This document shows, piece by piece, positions 10,114 to 23,048 of a DNA stretch of 64,000 nucleotides; the stretch's first letter is position 1; each line of letters starts with the position of its first letter. The notes under the pieces are model-generated. The model was not told the origin of the DNA. It made no database searches and saw only the letters and a list, made by a program, of their open reading frames with translations. The DNA comes from Hymenopellis radicata. Lineage: Eukaryota > Basidiomycota > Agaricomycetes > Agaricales > Physalacriaceae. Where the stretch lies: assembly GCA_015501595.1 (NCBI GenBank), contig JADNRX010000034.1, forward strand, positions 186,001-250,000. Direction: 5' to 3'. Position numbers and translations under genes: made by a program.

Positions 10114-13100
10114 ATGGCTGATCCCAATCCTTCGGGAGACGCAGGGGCCACCCACGATACTAGAAATGCTCAACAGGCCACCACTGAGGCGACGACGAAT
10201 CAGCCAGCGGGAGACAAGTATCTGTTTGGTATGAAGCAGAACGCTTCGCACATGCCGCCTCCAATCTTCAGCGATGACTACGAAAAACGACTCCCAGCGG
10301 ACCCCATTTACCAGGAAACCGCGCCCAATGCTCGCGTATGGCGTGCCTACGTCGAAGAGGCTGCTACATTCGATGATATGATGATCGCCGGATATCGCGA
10401 TGGTCTCGATGTTATGCTTGTCTTCGTGAGTAGTGTCTTGTGCTGTAGCTTGTTGTTTACTTTCATGCAGGCCGGTCTCTTTTCTGCTGTTGTCACGTCC
10501 TTTCTCGTCCAAGTCTCGCAAAGTCTGCAGGCCGATTTCATCGAAATGTCCGCCGTTCTGCTCCACGACCTCGTTTCCATCCAGCTCGCCATTGCACAGG
10601 GCATTCCCATTGCCAATTCTACCACCCCGTCCTTGAACCCCGCTTCGGCGTTCTCGCCAGACGGCATACAGGTTTGGATTAATGGCCTCTGGGTAACCAG
10701 TCTGACGGCCAGTCTCATCGTTGCACTCGCGACCGTATTGGTGAAGCAATGGCTTCACCACTATGTGTCCCTTCCTTCCGGTACGCCCGGCGTACGCAGT
10801 CACGTCCGTCAGTTTAGGTTCATGGGCCTGCAGCGATGGCGCGTCCATGTCATTATCGGCTTGTTGCCAATCACAATGCATGTCTCCTTCACCCTCTTCC
10901 TCTCCGGTCTCGTTCTCTTTTTTGTGCCCTTGCGCCTATCCTTGGCATGGACGATTGGTGTTCTCACCGTGATCGTCTGTGCTTTGTACATCATCAGCAA
11001 CACCATCCCTATGTTCTTCCCCGACTGTCCGTATAAAACCCCATTGACCGACTTCATTAATTCCCTCTTTCATTTTTCTGCTGTTGTGTGGCAATCGTTA
11101 CGAAGAGGAGCACGACATTTGCATTCTATCCGCTCCCTTGACGTCCCATTCGCGCACTCGCTGCCGCCACAAGTATCTATGTCGCCGTCGACTGCGAGCT
11201 CGGGGTCCGAGCATTCCGCTGCCCTTGTCTCAGTGAAGCAGAGAGAAATGGATGCTGTTTATCGTGTTTACGATGACCTTTCTGTAGACACGCTTGACTG
11301 GCTGTTCACCGTGTCCTCAAATCCCTCAATACACAGTATTGTTGTCCAAGCAATCGGGGGGCTTCCGGTTGAGGCCAAGGGCTATGCAGATGTGATGTGG
11401 TTGGACAGACCGGACCTCAAGAGCAAACATTTTTCCTTGACGGATCAAGTAACACATGGAATGTTTTCACTAAGGGTGTACAGCGGGGGCTGTGACGACA
11501 CCATAGAGCGACTTTCGCGCTCTATGATCGTCTTATCACTCCCCTTACAGATAACTTTCAACCCTTTTCCCAAATCTATCTCACTCGAAACCGCAGAGAT
11601 CTTGACCTTCCAACATTTGGATCCAAGCACCTTTTACGACTTCATCCTCTCTCATCATGAAGCACGGATACATCCACTGGTGTGGATGAGGATCGTCGCG
11701 GTGCTGATTAATGGTGGTGTTTTCACATTGGTACATCAAAGCAACAATGGCTATCTACTCCCACTTCGTGCTCTTATCGTACGTATTCTGTTACCTCAAG
11801 AATCGTCGTTATCGCGCATTGCCGCTGGACGTAGCTGGGCTGGTCCGTTGGAGTTGATGTCACTTCGGGACACTGTAGAAGTCTATCTACAGGATATCGC
11901 ACACCGCTCTCTGTTGATCATGCTCTCTTCGTATGATATTCCTCCCACGGCGCCTACCCCATCTTCTGGTCAAGAATTATGTTCACGTCGAATCATACTA
12001 GCTGCGGGTCATTTTGCAGTTCATACTCTTGCAAGGATCTCAGACGACGCCGAGAGTTTCTGGCCGAATCGTGATGTGACCGAAGAGTCTTTTGGAAACC
12101 TGGTAGGGACAGTTATCAAGCTGTTCCATACCAGCGCGGATCCTCATAGCGAAGAATATCTGACTGATTGGCTCCTAAAATTATCACCATTCATCGAGTG
12201 CATGACTCCCCACCAACTGTCTGACTCCGGCAAGGAGTGGCACTTACTCACAAAAGTCATCTTCGTTTATTATAACATGTCTGTAAGGTACATTACAGAC
12301 AACCCCCGCTGTACCGACTCATGGTCTTTCCCCTCACTGCGTCCAATTCTTCATCTATGTGTTTCACACATCCTCAATCATGAAGTCAAATGGGACATGA
12401 TTTGTGGCTATGCTACTGGAATTATGTCACACGCTCTTACTCATGGTGTGGAGGCTGCGTTTCTGTGTTTTATCCAGGATGGGTGGATGTCCTGGATGTC
12501 TAGGATGGGTGCAGCAGATCTTGGGAATGATTATGTGTGGCGCAGATTGAGTGTACCACTCAGTGATTATGTGACTGGTCTCTCTACTATCTCAGCATCA
12601 GTGTCAGATTCGACACGGCATATGTTTCTGGAGTACCTGCTTGAACCGCAGAATCTCATCTTCATAGTTCTTTTCGAGATTCTAGCCGGGCTTCAAGATA
12701 GTCTTCCTCTAGATTACCCTAACAGTAACTTGCTGCATGAGGCCGTGCGCTTGCAGCCTCGACATCGCTCCTGGACTGTATGTCAGGAAGCGTTGAATGC
12801 ACTAGTGGTCTGGGTTAAAAGTCCTGATCGCCGCGTTATTCCCTTTCCCCTACAAGACTTCTTTGATAGCCCAGGTTACAGAGACTTCCGAGATGTCTTC
12901 CAACGACTCTACGGGGAGGATGCCGCAGCGCCAGCGCCTCGCTCCCGAATGAAAAGTCTCAACGACTATCATTCGGGATTGATCCAAGCTCTCGAATCTG
13001 GCCTTGATATCATAAAAACAAGTATTGAAGTAAGTTCAGCCATATCGTCGTAACGCGCCATAGGACAGTTCTCATATGTGATTTTGCAGGAAAGAAGCGA

Positions 13101-13221
13101 CGACACAGATGGCGAAGGCGCAACTGATGGCATCGAGCAGGCGCTACACGCCGAAGACCTTGACATTCCAGAAATCGACTCGGAGCAGCAGATGCCGGGA
13201 CCGTCAGTTCAAGCGCCATAA
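10114..13221 (+). CDS. DUF6535-domain membrane protein
   Basis: Exons 10114-10425, 10471-13029 and 13090-13221 give 1000 aa. Both introns (45 and 60 nt) have clean GT-AG ends; the first falls at the MLVF/AGLFSAVV junction. The start at 10114 is the first ATG of the frame. The N-terminal third (roughly residues 55-300) is the DUF6535 domain: VWRAYVEEAxxFDDMMI, GLFSAVVTSFLVQxSQSL, WINGLWVTSLTxSLIVAL, VKQWLHHYVSLPSGTPxxRSHVRQFRFMGLQRW, and about four hydrophobic helices. The remainder is soluble, helical and not assignable; the tail is acidic. DUF6535 proteins are abundant in Agaricomycetes and have no known function. A hairpin precedes the gene. Confidence 0.85.
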
Positions 13222-13540
13222 TACTGTAGCACCCATCGAATCTGTCGTATTTGAAACTTCTGCCTTAGCATGATATTCACCTGACTTTGTAAGAGGAACT
13301 TCGGACCCACCACACGGAGTGTCGAGAGCGATGACGAAGGAGCTCGCTTGGGGGATCAACAAGTGACGACGTGCACTCTATTCCCCCTCTCACTGATCTT
13401 GCAGCAGCTCGCAGCTCGCGAGACTAGGACGTGCCGGCACCTTAATGATATCAAGTTCATCGATTAGCATTACGGAGTTGAACATGACATTTAAAATGAA
13501 CAGCCTCTAGTTCGAAGCTTCAACTCAGCAGTCCCTGTTA
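13222..13540. other. convergent intergenic spacer
   Basis: 3' flanks of the DUF6535 gene and the minus-strand unknown-family copy C. Nothing else seen. Confidence 0.4.
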
Positions 13541-14302
13541 TCATGCTGGCATGATAGATGGCGGAGAACGATACTTTGCTGCATATTTCGTCTCCCAGAC
13601 AAGATCAACTACCGAATGGTAAAGAATAGCATGACAATACAAAAGAGACTCACAATCGAGGGGCCATTCCGTCCGTTCACCTCGCTGTGCTGAAGGAGTG
13701 GCGGCGGCATCGAGGTACCAAGCCATAGTCGGCTTGATGAAGTCCCATAGCTTGAGCAGACGATATTCCATATCCGCGAGCGTGTCTTCGGGCCACAGGT
13801 GGAAGGAGTAGTTGGAGCAAAGGGAGACGCAGTAGTGGGAGGTTTTGGTGTTGTCGTGCACAAACTCTATCTTGGTTTTGTATCTTGGTGTAAACTGGTA
13901 CGTCTCTCTTAGATATTTTTCGACAATGTACTCGGCATGCAAGCTGTCTTTGTCGGATGGGGTGGAACAAGTTTATGTATCTGACCAAAGTTCCAGATGT
14001 CGTCGAAGGTGACTAGGATGCCCAGGAACCATAGTGGCGGGAAATTATTGAGATCGGGGTTGGGGAAATAGCAGCGTGGGATGTCTTCGAACGGAGAGGC
14101 AGCCTTCATTGCGTCAAATGTCAACAACATCTTTGGGCGACGCGTCGCGGAAAGGGAGGAAAAGACATACCTTGTTGGCCTCTTTCACCATTTGGCGCAG
14201 AATGTCGCGTTGTTTCCAATACATTGTCTCACCGTCGCGTGTCATGGGCGACGCGTCGCTTGCTGGTCCTACCGTGGTCATTGAAGTTAAAGCTGATGAC
14301 AT
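13541..14302 (-). pseudogene. unknown-family protein (copy C), frameshifted
   Basis: Same family as 1331-2073 on the opposite strand. Exons 14171-14302, about 13654-14130 and 13541-13608, with introns of 40 and 45 nt at the same positions as in copy B. Core motifs are kept: FPPLWFLGILVTFDDIWNFG, CVSLCSNY, LWDFIKPTMAWYLDA and TEWPLD. Between IHKLVPPHP and the following HAEYIVEKYL the frame changes at about 13955-13957 (one base short), so a plain translation stops early. Either the copy is dead or there is an assembly error. The rest is well preserved, so decay would be recent. Confidence 0.6.
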
Positions 14303-14472
14303 TGGGGAATAACGAATTCGGACTCTGCCGTCGTTACATTCGGCCCTACTCTGATTGGTGGAGTTAAGCCCGAATCTTTCGGCCGAACGACTCATCCATA
14401 ACCGCCGTATATATATCGAAGGACGAGATTGCTTTCTGCTCCCTCCACTATCCCCCTTATCGCTCAATTACT

Positions 14473-17110
14473 ATGCCTACCGCTGTATCTGCACCACGCA
14501 CGCTATACGACAAAATCTGGGACGACCACGTCGTGTACGTTGCCCGCAAATCGATCCACATGACCCAATATTGATCTTGTTCGCTTTAGCGATGTCAAGG
14601 AGGATGGTTTAGCTCTTATATACATCGATAGGTAATCACAGCTGCCTGCGGTATACGAGGATGGGTGCTTATCCAAGTACAGGCACTTGGTTCACGAGGT
14701 TACGAGCCCGCAAGCATTTGAAGGATTGTACGTTGTCTCGACCCCTGTACTGGAGGCGCTCTTCTGACACCGGAATCGTAGGCGGACAGCGGGACGGCCT
14801 GTTAGACGACCAGATTGCACTCTTGCTACTGTTGACCACAATGTTCCGTGCGTTGATTCTGTTATCTGCTGGTGAATCCGCGACTTAGACCTCTCAGGAC
14901 CGTTTCACGGAAAAACATGACCACCATTGAGGCCTTCATTGCTGAGCCAGATTCGAGAGCGCAATGCACAGCTCTGGAGGACAACGTGAAAGAGTTCGGT
15001 TTGACGTACTTCGGAATGAAGGATAAACGTCAAGGCATCGTCCATGTCATTGGTCCTGAACAGGGCTTTACTGTATGTCTAATGCGTTTCTGTTGACTCA
15101 AGTAATAATGCTCTCTTTAGCTGCCAGGTATAACATGCGTTTGCGGTGACTCTCACACGTCAAGTGCGTTTTCTTATCTTATTCCTCAACCCTTCTCTCA
15201 TATATTCTAGCACATGGTGCCTTCGGCTCCCTTGCTTTTGGTATCGGTACATCCGAAGTCGAACACGTTTTGGCCACCCAAACTCTCCTGCAGAAGAAGG
15301 GCAAGAACATGCGCATAAGTGTCGACGGCGACCTGCACGAAGGCGTAACCTCGAAAGACGTGATTCTCCACATTATTGGTGTCATCGGCACTGCTGGTGG
15401 CACGGGTGCTGTCATCGAATACGCAGGATCGGTCTTCCGCGGCTTCAGCATGGAGGCGCGGATGAGTGTCTGCAATATGAGTATCGAAGCCGGTGCTCGT
15501 GCGGGTATGGTTGCTCCTGATGAGGTCACCTTCGAATATCTCCGTGGTCGCCCTCTAGCCCCCAAGGGCGAGGAATGGGATCGCGCAGAAGCGTACTGGC
15601 GCACGCTGAAATCCGACGAGGGTGCCAAATTCGACATCGAGGTTGTCATCCCCGCTTCAGATATCATTCCTACGGTCACTTGGGGAACGTCTCCACAGGA
15701 CGTAGTCGCCATTACTGGCTCTGTTCCGGACCCATCCACCATCGTTGATCCTACCAAACGCGCCTCTGCCGAGCGTTCGTTGAAATACATGGGTCTCATC
15801 CCCAACACCCCTATGGAGGAAATCACAGTCGACAAGGTCTTCATTGGTTCGTGCACCAACAGTCGTATCGAAGATTTGCGATCAGCCGCCAAAGTGGTAT
15901 TGGCTGCCGGTGCTGATGCCAAAGTCGCTGCGAACGTCCACGCGATGATTGTCCCCGGTTCTGGGCTGATCAAGAAACACGCTGAAGCGGAAGGACTTGA
16001 CGTTGTCTTTAAACGCGCTGGGTTCGACTGGCGCGAAGCTGGATGCTCGATGTGTTTGGGCATGAATCCCGACCAGCTTGCGCCTGGCGAGCGTTGCGCA
16101 AGTACGAGCAATCGCAACTTTGAGGGTCGTCAAGGATCTGGTGGACGTACTCATCTAGTCAGTCCCGCCATGGCCGCCGCAGCTGCTATTACCGGCAAAC
16201 TCACGGATGTACGGAAATTCATGGGCGCCACCGCTGACGCGAACATCGCCGCGGGACCCAAATTAAAACTGGTCAAGGCCTCCGATTTCATGGATGATGC
16301 AGTCCTGCCCTCGCCCGCTCCCCAGATTCCTACCCCAGCTGCTTCCGGCAACCTCCCTCCCTCTGAAGCACCCTCGAGCGTGCAAAAGTTCATCATTGTG
16401 AAGGGCATTGCTGCCCCTCTGCATATTGAGAACGTCGACACGGATATGATTATTCCAAAGCAGTTCCTGAAGACCTTGAAGAGGACTGGTTTGGCCAATG
16501 CGTTGTTCTTCACCCTACGGAAAGACCCGCACACCGGCAAAGAGACCGACTTTATCCTGAACCGAGAACCGTATACGAAGTCGAAGATCTTGGTCTGCAC
16601 TGGAAAGAACTTTGGCTGCGGTAGCTCTCGTGAACACGCACCTTGGAGTTTGTAAGTCATCTTTGATTCTGCGCCAGCTTTTGGGTCTCACAGCTACTCT
16701 TTAGGAACGACTTTGGTATTCGTTGTGTCATCGCACCTAGTTTCGCCGATATTTTCCGCAATAACTCGATGCAGAATGGTATGCTGCCCGTCGCAATCCC
16801 GCAGGAGGACTGTCGTGCTCTGGCGGAAGACGCTGAGGCGGGTTTGGACTTGGAGGTCGATCTGGAGAAAGAGGAGATCCGGCGACCGAATGGTAAAGCA
16901 CCCATACCATTCAAGACGGATCCCTTCAGGCGGCACTGCTTGTTGAATGGGCTGGACGATATTGCCTTGACGTTGCAGCGGGGTACGGCGATTGATGAGT
17001 TTGAGCAGAGAAGGAGCGCGACGTGGCCGTGGTTGGATGGGTTTGGATATGCGAAGGGCGGGAAGATCCCTGTGGCGGCTGCTAGGACGAGCAAGAAGAT
17101 GGATTGGTGA
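14473..17110 (+). CDS. LEU1: 3-isopropylmalate dehydratase (LEU1 type, fused two-domain)
   Basis: The second step of leucine biosynthesis, isomerising 2-isopropylmalate to 3-isopropylmalate with a [4Fe-4S] cluster. Eight exons (14473-14534, 14590-14631, 14683-14727, 14782-14847, 14889-15072, 15121-15163, 15211-16651, 16705-17110) give 762 aa, close to the yeast enzyme. The aconitase-like domain has CVCGDSHTS (about residue 136), IGSCTNSR (about 359) and CSMCLGM (about 425), which supply the three cluster cysteines. A Pro/Ala-rich linker follows, then the swivel domain ([32 protein letters not shown]). Fusion of the two bacterial subunits (LeuC-LeuD) is normal in fungi. All phases close without stops. 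A TATATATA run lies about 65 bp upstream. Confidence 0.95.
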
Positions 17111-17786
17111 TAACTTATAGCATTAGTTCGGGGCAGTGATCTTTGTACAATCAGGAAGTTCAAGTGTATCGTGTACTCACCTATCTGGAGCAACGAGCTG
17201 GGTAAGTATGTCTTTCCTGACAGTAGGACAGGCAGTCGGCCATACCTGGGTCCGTTCCGAATTTTCCGCCAGCCAGCTGCCACCATGAGCACCTCATTTC
17301 AGTTTCTGCGATGGCCATTCTGCGCAAACTGCACACTTTTCTTTTTACCCAGTATCGCTGGACTGGAACTTCTTTTTATAAGTAGCTCCAGTCAATAGCG
17401 TCTTGCTGAAACGCCATTCAAAACATTCAAAACGCGGCGCCTAATATCATGTTCTGATTTACCTGCCCTATTTTTTTGGATATCTGCTTCTCGTCGGTTG
17501 GCCATATGGTCAACGAAGCTTAGCCCTCCGAGTCCTTGGATGATATCACCTGGATATCACCCATCCCGTCCTGTGATGATTTTCGCGCGTGTTTGAAAAC
17601 GTGCAAGGGAATCGTGAGCAACTTTCTCGCATTATATTCAAGCGTCTACTGATTTAGCATTCGCCTTATTATTAGTGGCTGTTGCGACAGGACGACAGAC
17701 TACGCACTAGGAACCACTCTGGACCTATACCTCATGAGGTCCAATTAAAGAAATAGGACGAGCCTGTCCCTGCCACTCCATCCCAA
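17111..17786. other. intergenic between LEU1 and the large membrane-protein gene
   Basis: About 0.7 kb with no supported gene; expected to carry the LEU1 terminator region and the next promoter. Confidence 0.4.
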
Positions 17787-20700
17787 TTGTATACCTCCTT
17801 ATATCGGACTCATGAAACCAACAATCTTTCGCCGGAGGAAATAAACGAGAAACGCCGGACTCGGAACCAGGAACATACACGCTGTCGCGATGCTATAAGC
17901 CTTCACCTGATAGTCCCTCTGGCGCTTAATCCTTGTTCGTTCTGCACAGTCATTACCAAGACGTCCAGGTCAGTTTCTGTCCCACGTATTCGCGTCGTGA
18001 GAGCTGATTTAGATCAGACTTTGCACGACATGGTGTCTATTGGCGGCACTGTCACGAACGGAATCCAGGACATCTCTGCGCTTCTGCCACTGCTAGGGAC
18101 AGAGCAATGCGAGAAACACGTCTCTTGTGCTCTTGACAAGGGGTTCCTGTACGCTGCAGCAACACCGTTATCCATTTTTGGTAGTCTCGGGGTTGTTAAA
18201 GCTGGGATCAAAGTTCTCCTTGCCAGCCTCAACTTTCGTCACTTCAAATTTGTCGGGGCGAAGTGGTTGGAGGATGCGGGGTTTGCGCCGGATGGGACCG
18301 CAGCAGAGAAGAACAACGTGGTCTCTCTCATTGCCTTGGATGGATCCCGGTTCGTCGCGGAGGCGCGCCTCGACGCGATGTTACAACAAGTACACATCGA
18401 CGACGTCGAAAGGGTGCGCCTACAGTGGCACTGCTTTTGGTGGAACATACGATTAGCTTCCTTCGCGTTTGTTGGCGCTTTACTGGCGCTCGCTCCCTAT
18501 ATCCCCCTCATCCTCAGTCATGACTTCCATACGTCCAAGCTCTTCTGGACGGGCTGGGTCTTCCCCGTAATGCGCGCCGTCGGAACGTCGCTGACAGCAG
18601 TTGCAATCCAAATCGTCCTTCAATTTCGTATCCTTGAAATTACCCGGAAACGCCTATTGCTCAAACGACTGGAGAAAAACGATGAATTCATGAAGGGTGT
18701 GTTGAAGGACGTCAAGTTCTCTGAATCGGCCGACGAATGCATCTGGAGTATAAAGCAGCAACTCGAGGCTTCCGGCGATCGCAACCGCCTCACTGGTCTC
18801 TCAAGAAAGCGGGATAGATTTTCGCGTCTTCTCCCCCGTTTGAATTGTATTCCGCCTCAGGACACTGAGTCTGCACCCACAACACCCTCCCTCAAAGCAT
18901 CCATTTCCTCCGAGTCCTTGTCGACTGAGCCAGGTCAACGCGTGCTCAAAATGCTCAACGACGAGTTTCCAATTGGGCAGTCATTCTCTCGAGCGTGGTT
19001 CCTGCTACTATTGCAGGCTGGCATTTTGTTTGGTTTAGGGATGTCAGTGGTTGGTTATATTGGGTGCTTCAGTGTTGTTCAGACGAGCAGCAAGAACGGT
19101 CCCCTGATATGGGTTGCCGTCGAGATTGCGCTGTCGCTGCTCCGGATTGTCATATGGGCTTCCAATCCTCAGTGGGATGATAACACAAACATCGGGTTCT
19201 CCCTCGATCTCGTCAAGAAACCGCCCACCATCACCTGTAGCAGTTCGAAGGTACGACGCACCTTGTTGGATACTCGTTATTTTCTAACACATCCATCCTA
19301 GGAAGATCTCGCAGAGTTGCAGACTCTGTCTGTACTTCGCGCCGATGACTTCTTGAAGGACATCGCCATTTATACCGGGCCGATTGAGCCATTCCTCCAT
19401 GACAAGATCACGCTCTACTATACTCTTACTGGAAGCCGCACTACCGAGGGAAAGGTCCTCTATGTCACCATTTTCGATTACAGTGAGCGTGCGACATGGA
19501 CACTACTCATCGACTCATGGAACATCATCGAAGATCTCGGAGATCATACCCTTTCTTCGCTTTACGGCGCTACGCTTGATGTCGACACGGCACAAAACGC
19601 TTTAAAGGTTAAGCTTCATAACCAAGTTGACGCCACGAGCAATCCCATCACTCGAGATCGAACCTTCACCGCAAAGCTCAAGCGACATTGTCGTTCTATC
19701 ATGTCTGGTATCATGACCCGAGGTACCGACTCGAACATTCCTCCCATTGAATTATTGTGGAGTCTGAATGTGAACACACACCAGACTCTATCTAGTGTCC
19801 CAATAGATGCACCGCACGCGTCATTGGAGGTGGAGAGCCCTTCTCTTTCCTGGCCATCCATCGGAGAGGTCGATAAGCTGTATCTACGAATCGGAGAGTC
19901 TCAGAAAATCCTCGCCGGGTATGCTGAGAAGCGGAGGCAATGGATAGTGGAGTGCGTAAAGGTCTTACGAGCCCAGTCCGCGACCGTGGCGAAGGAGCGC
20001 CAGCAGCGTATCCCGAAATCCCCCGTGTCTGATATTCTGTTGGACATGGAGACGCATATATCTACCCTCATTGATCTCGAAGCTCAGCAAGGAATGGAGA
20101 TCCTGTGGATATGCGAAGCCTCTGCTCTAACCGAGATCAGCTTCTACTATTTGCAGCTTGTCGCCAGTGGTAATGGAGACGAGAGCCCTCGGCTTCGCAG
20201 GGAATGGTTCCAAACCATGCATGCTCGCTACTCATCTGAGCGCGAAGCTTCCCTGGCGCGGATACGCAGTCACACCAGTGAAGTATCGGGCAATGTCGAT
20301 GCTAAGGCTGCCAGGAAGAAATGGACGGAAGCAATAGAGGCTTCATGTGCGGCAGTTGATCAACTATGGACGGAGGCCAGTTCGAACAATTCTTTAATCC
20401 GTCCTGCATTTCATCGAATCAGACCTGAAGATGAACTTGTGCCCTTCGATGATTTCATGTCCTGGCTGATGTTGCAATGGTCGTCTGCTGTTTCTTCTCA
20501 GTTCGACGTCTCAAAAAATAACTATACTGCTCTGATCGAGACGAAGCTGGCTGAGTCCCTGCCTACGACTCGTAGCGGTGGCTCCGAGATAGGAGAAAAG
20601 CCACACCTTCCTACTTACCTGGCCTTTAAAAGAGATCGTATGGGTAAACAGTGGGAAGCCGAAAGAGTTGGGGCGGAAAGACGTTTGTCGAAGCTGCTAG

Positions 20701-22348
20701 GCTTTACTATGGCACACAGTATCCACGTCGCAAACCTTACGAATCGACGTGTCCTCCTCAAAAACCTCCCATGTTATGATATTTCACTTTCGAGTCTGTC
20801 TTATCGTGGACAGTCTCGTGAACAATCGGAAGAAGGACGGGTCCGTCACAGTCCGGCTGCCAGTACCGAGAGTGCGACAGAGCTCCTTTCTGAGGTATAC
20901 AACTCGACACTTTTGGCGGAGGAAGGTCACTCGCAGATAAAGGCTACGTTGGAACCCTATCTCCAATCCGATCTGCCCACTCTAGCCGACGTTGTCCTAA
21001 ACAATCGCCGACATGCAGATCTTATGCTACTCAACGATCTCCCTATAGGCGAGTTTTGCGAGATGGTAATTCGCAACCAAAGCATGGCTGTTGTCTCGCC
21101 GTACGGAATTGAGCCAAAGGAGCACTTCTCCAAGTTCCTTGCTGCTTTCAGAGAGCGCAGAGAAACTCTAACGTCTCTGATCGTTGAACGCGTCGAACTG
21201 GATAGCGACACCTTTACCGCTTTGCTCGACGTAGTGAAGAACAATCCCAATATTGTTTCTGTCCAATTGCGCGACAACCATCCTGCAATAAATACCGAGG
21301 ACCTGGATGCCGCCGTCCTATGCAATCGCCAGATTATTGAACTCGCAAGTCGCACCGGAATCACTGATGTCATCTATGACTATGATAATACGGGTTTCCG
21401 ACTACATGGGTCTGGACGAAGCTATGAAGACCATAACAAATGCACGGTTTACTTTGATACTCCCAGTCGATGCTTGGGGATATCGAGGATGACACTAAAG
21501 ATCCATTTATCCTCACACTTAACGGAAACAAACTCACCGTCAATCCACCGCGTACCGCACAGGATGAGCGTCACTATCGAATTGCGATCGGAAAGACCCT
21601 CCTGCACGCCGACTCTCTCAACCAACTGGTTGTAGCAGCCAACTCCGAATATGGGTCAGACGCATTCTATCTAAATGACCTGGACATTTTCGATGATCAA
21701 GGGAATATATGGGAGGGAAATATCGCTGACCCTCCAGAATTGCCGAATAGCGCTGCAGCTGGTTAGTCGTCCCCTTTTATAGGACTCTGAAACTGACTTG
21801 GCTACTTGAACTGAAGTACCCACCCGGCCTCCATCCCCGGCAGCCGAACTAAACTCACCAGTCGAGTTGAATAACGACGCCAGCAGAGCCGGTAAGTCGC
21901 CAGTTATAATACTTGCATCTGTCTTATCAGTTAAGATATGGAGACGCATTCTATAATAATCGAACCGCCAGTTCCTAGCGGAAGCTCCACAACGAACGAC
22001 AATGCTGGTAGGTCCCTGTCTATATGTTCTTCCACAAGGGAGGCTCAGTTCATTTACGCAGAACGGGACGAGTCGAACGACACAGCTGAAACTCAGACAG
22101 CGGAAAGGATACCCGCAGATGAAAATCTTGCTGTGGAAGTTGCTGTCGATGGTAAGTTTCTATCAGTTCTTCTTACGACTCAATGTATCCGAAGTACAAG
22201 GAGAAGAAGACATCACGTATGATGCCTCTGAAGCTCAGAAAGAAACTCTAATACAACGCTCCGACGACGTAGGTATGTCATGCTTCATAGTCTTCGAAGA
22301 GTCTGTTCAAGCTCATGATTATACTAGACAGTGTACATGACGCAGTAG
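17787..22348 (+). CDS. large lineage-specific membrane protein, modular acidic tail
   Basis: The frame is open from 17787 but the first ATG in it is at 18030, and conserved-looking sequence (CSFCTVITKTSR) precedes that, so a short 5' exon is probably missing. Exon 1 runs to about 19250. A 50-nt intron leads at about 19303 to a second long exon. The first half has GTVTNGIQDISALLPLLGTEQCE and about four or five hydrophobic segments. The second half is soluble and repetitive, with LRR-like spacing near 21130-21300. Around 21370-21490 the frame must change by an intron or an indel that I could not place. The tail (21470-22348) is built of short exons, almost all split after the first codon base, and ends at TAG 22346-22348. 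I recognise no function; similar proteins are, to my knowledge, confined to Agaricomycetes. Confidence 0.6.
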
Positions 22349-22371
22349 CTGTCTCCACCGGGCACGGGAGC

Positions 22372-22924
22372 TGAACAGCTGACGCATTCACAGTCCGGCC
22401 AGCTTGGCTGGATACTGGGCGACGCGCGTCCAAACTTGGTGAAAGCAATTGTCGCGCTCGAGCCCATCGGACCGCCTTTCACGAGCGCAGTGTTACCGCC
22501 TATCACCGCTGCGCGCCCTTATGGGCTCACAGAGATCCCTTTGCTCTACTCTCCGTCTATCAATTCAGCGGAAGACCTAGAGCGAGAGGTTGTTTATACC
22601 GACGAAAGCATGGATGTTACTTGCTTTCGCCAGGCTTCCCCCGCACGGCAGCTGATGAACCTCGTCGACATCCCAGTGTTGATGATAACCTCAGAGTCTG
22701 GCTACCACACCCTCTACGATGACTGCACCGCAAGTTATCTGGAACAAGCTGGCCTTGCGGTTACTCACATCTACTTGGCCGATGTTGGGATACGCGGTAA
22801 CGGGCATATGATGTTCATGGAAGCGAACCGGATGCATATTGCGGAGAACGTGGTGCAGAAGTGGTTGATGAGCGTTTTCCGTTATTGTTTGCCGAAGCGT
22901 GCTAATACGGAGCCGGTGCGATGA
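22372..22924 (+). pseudogene. alpha/beta-hydrolase, 5'-truncated
   Basis: The frame from about 22372 reads LTHSQSGQLGW (nucleophile elbow, Ser in HSQSG), then VALEPIGPPF, a lid-like stretch, DIPVLMITSE (acid-residue strand) and GNGHMMFME (catalytic His). That is the C-terminal half of an alpha/beta-hydrolase (esterase/lipase-like). The N-terminal half, including the oxyanion strand, is absent: the preceding gene ends at 22348, only some 24 bp upstream, and no donor exon is visible. The remaining part is uninterrupted to TGA 22924. It is probably a fragment left by rearrangement rather than a working enzyme. Confidence 0.6.
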
Positions 22925-23048
22925 ATTGCTGAAGATACCACTGTTTGAGAAAGCAAGCAAGCAAACCTAGAAAGTGTAGTTGATTGAAGGTGTCAGAACA
23001 AGCTGGTGAGATCGCTCGAAGAATGACCCGTGCTAGCCAAAATCGATA

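Noticed and set aside
10102..10881. 259-codon minus-strand frame opposite the DUF6535 domain
   Set aside because: Shadow of the sense exon; no domain or start context.
15179..16117. 312-codon antisense open frame within LEU1
   Set aside because: It is the mirror of a GC-biased, strongly conserved exon; the sense strand has every LEU1 motif and clean splicing.
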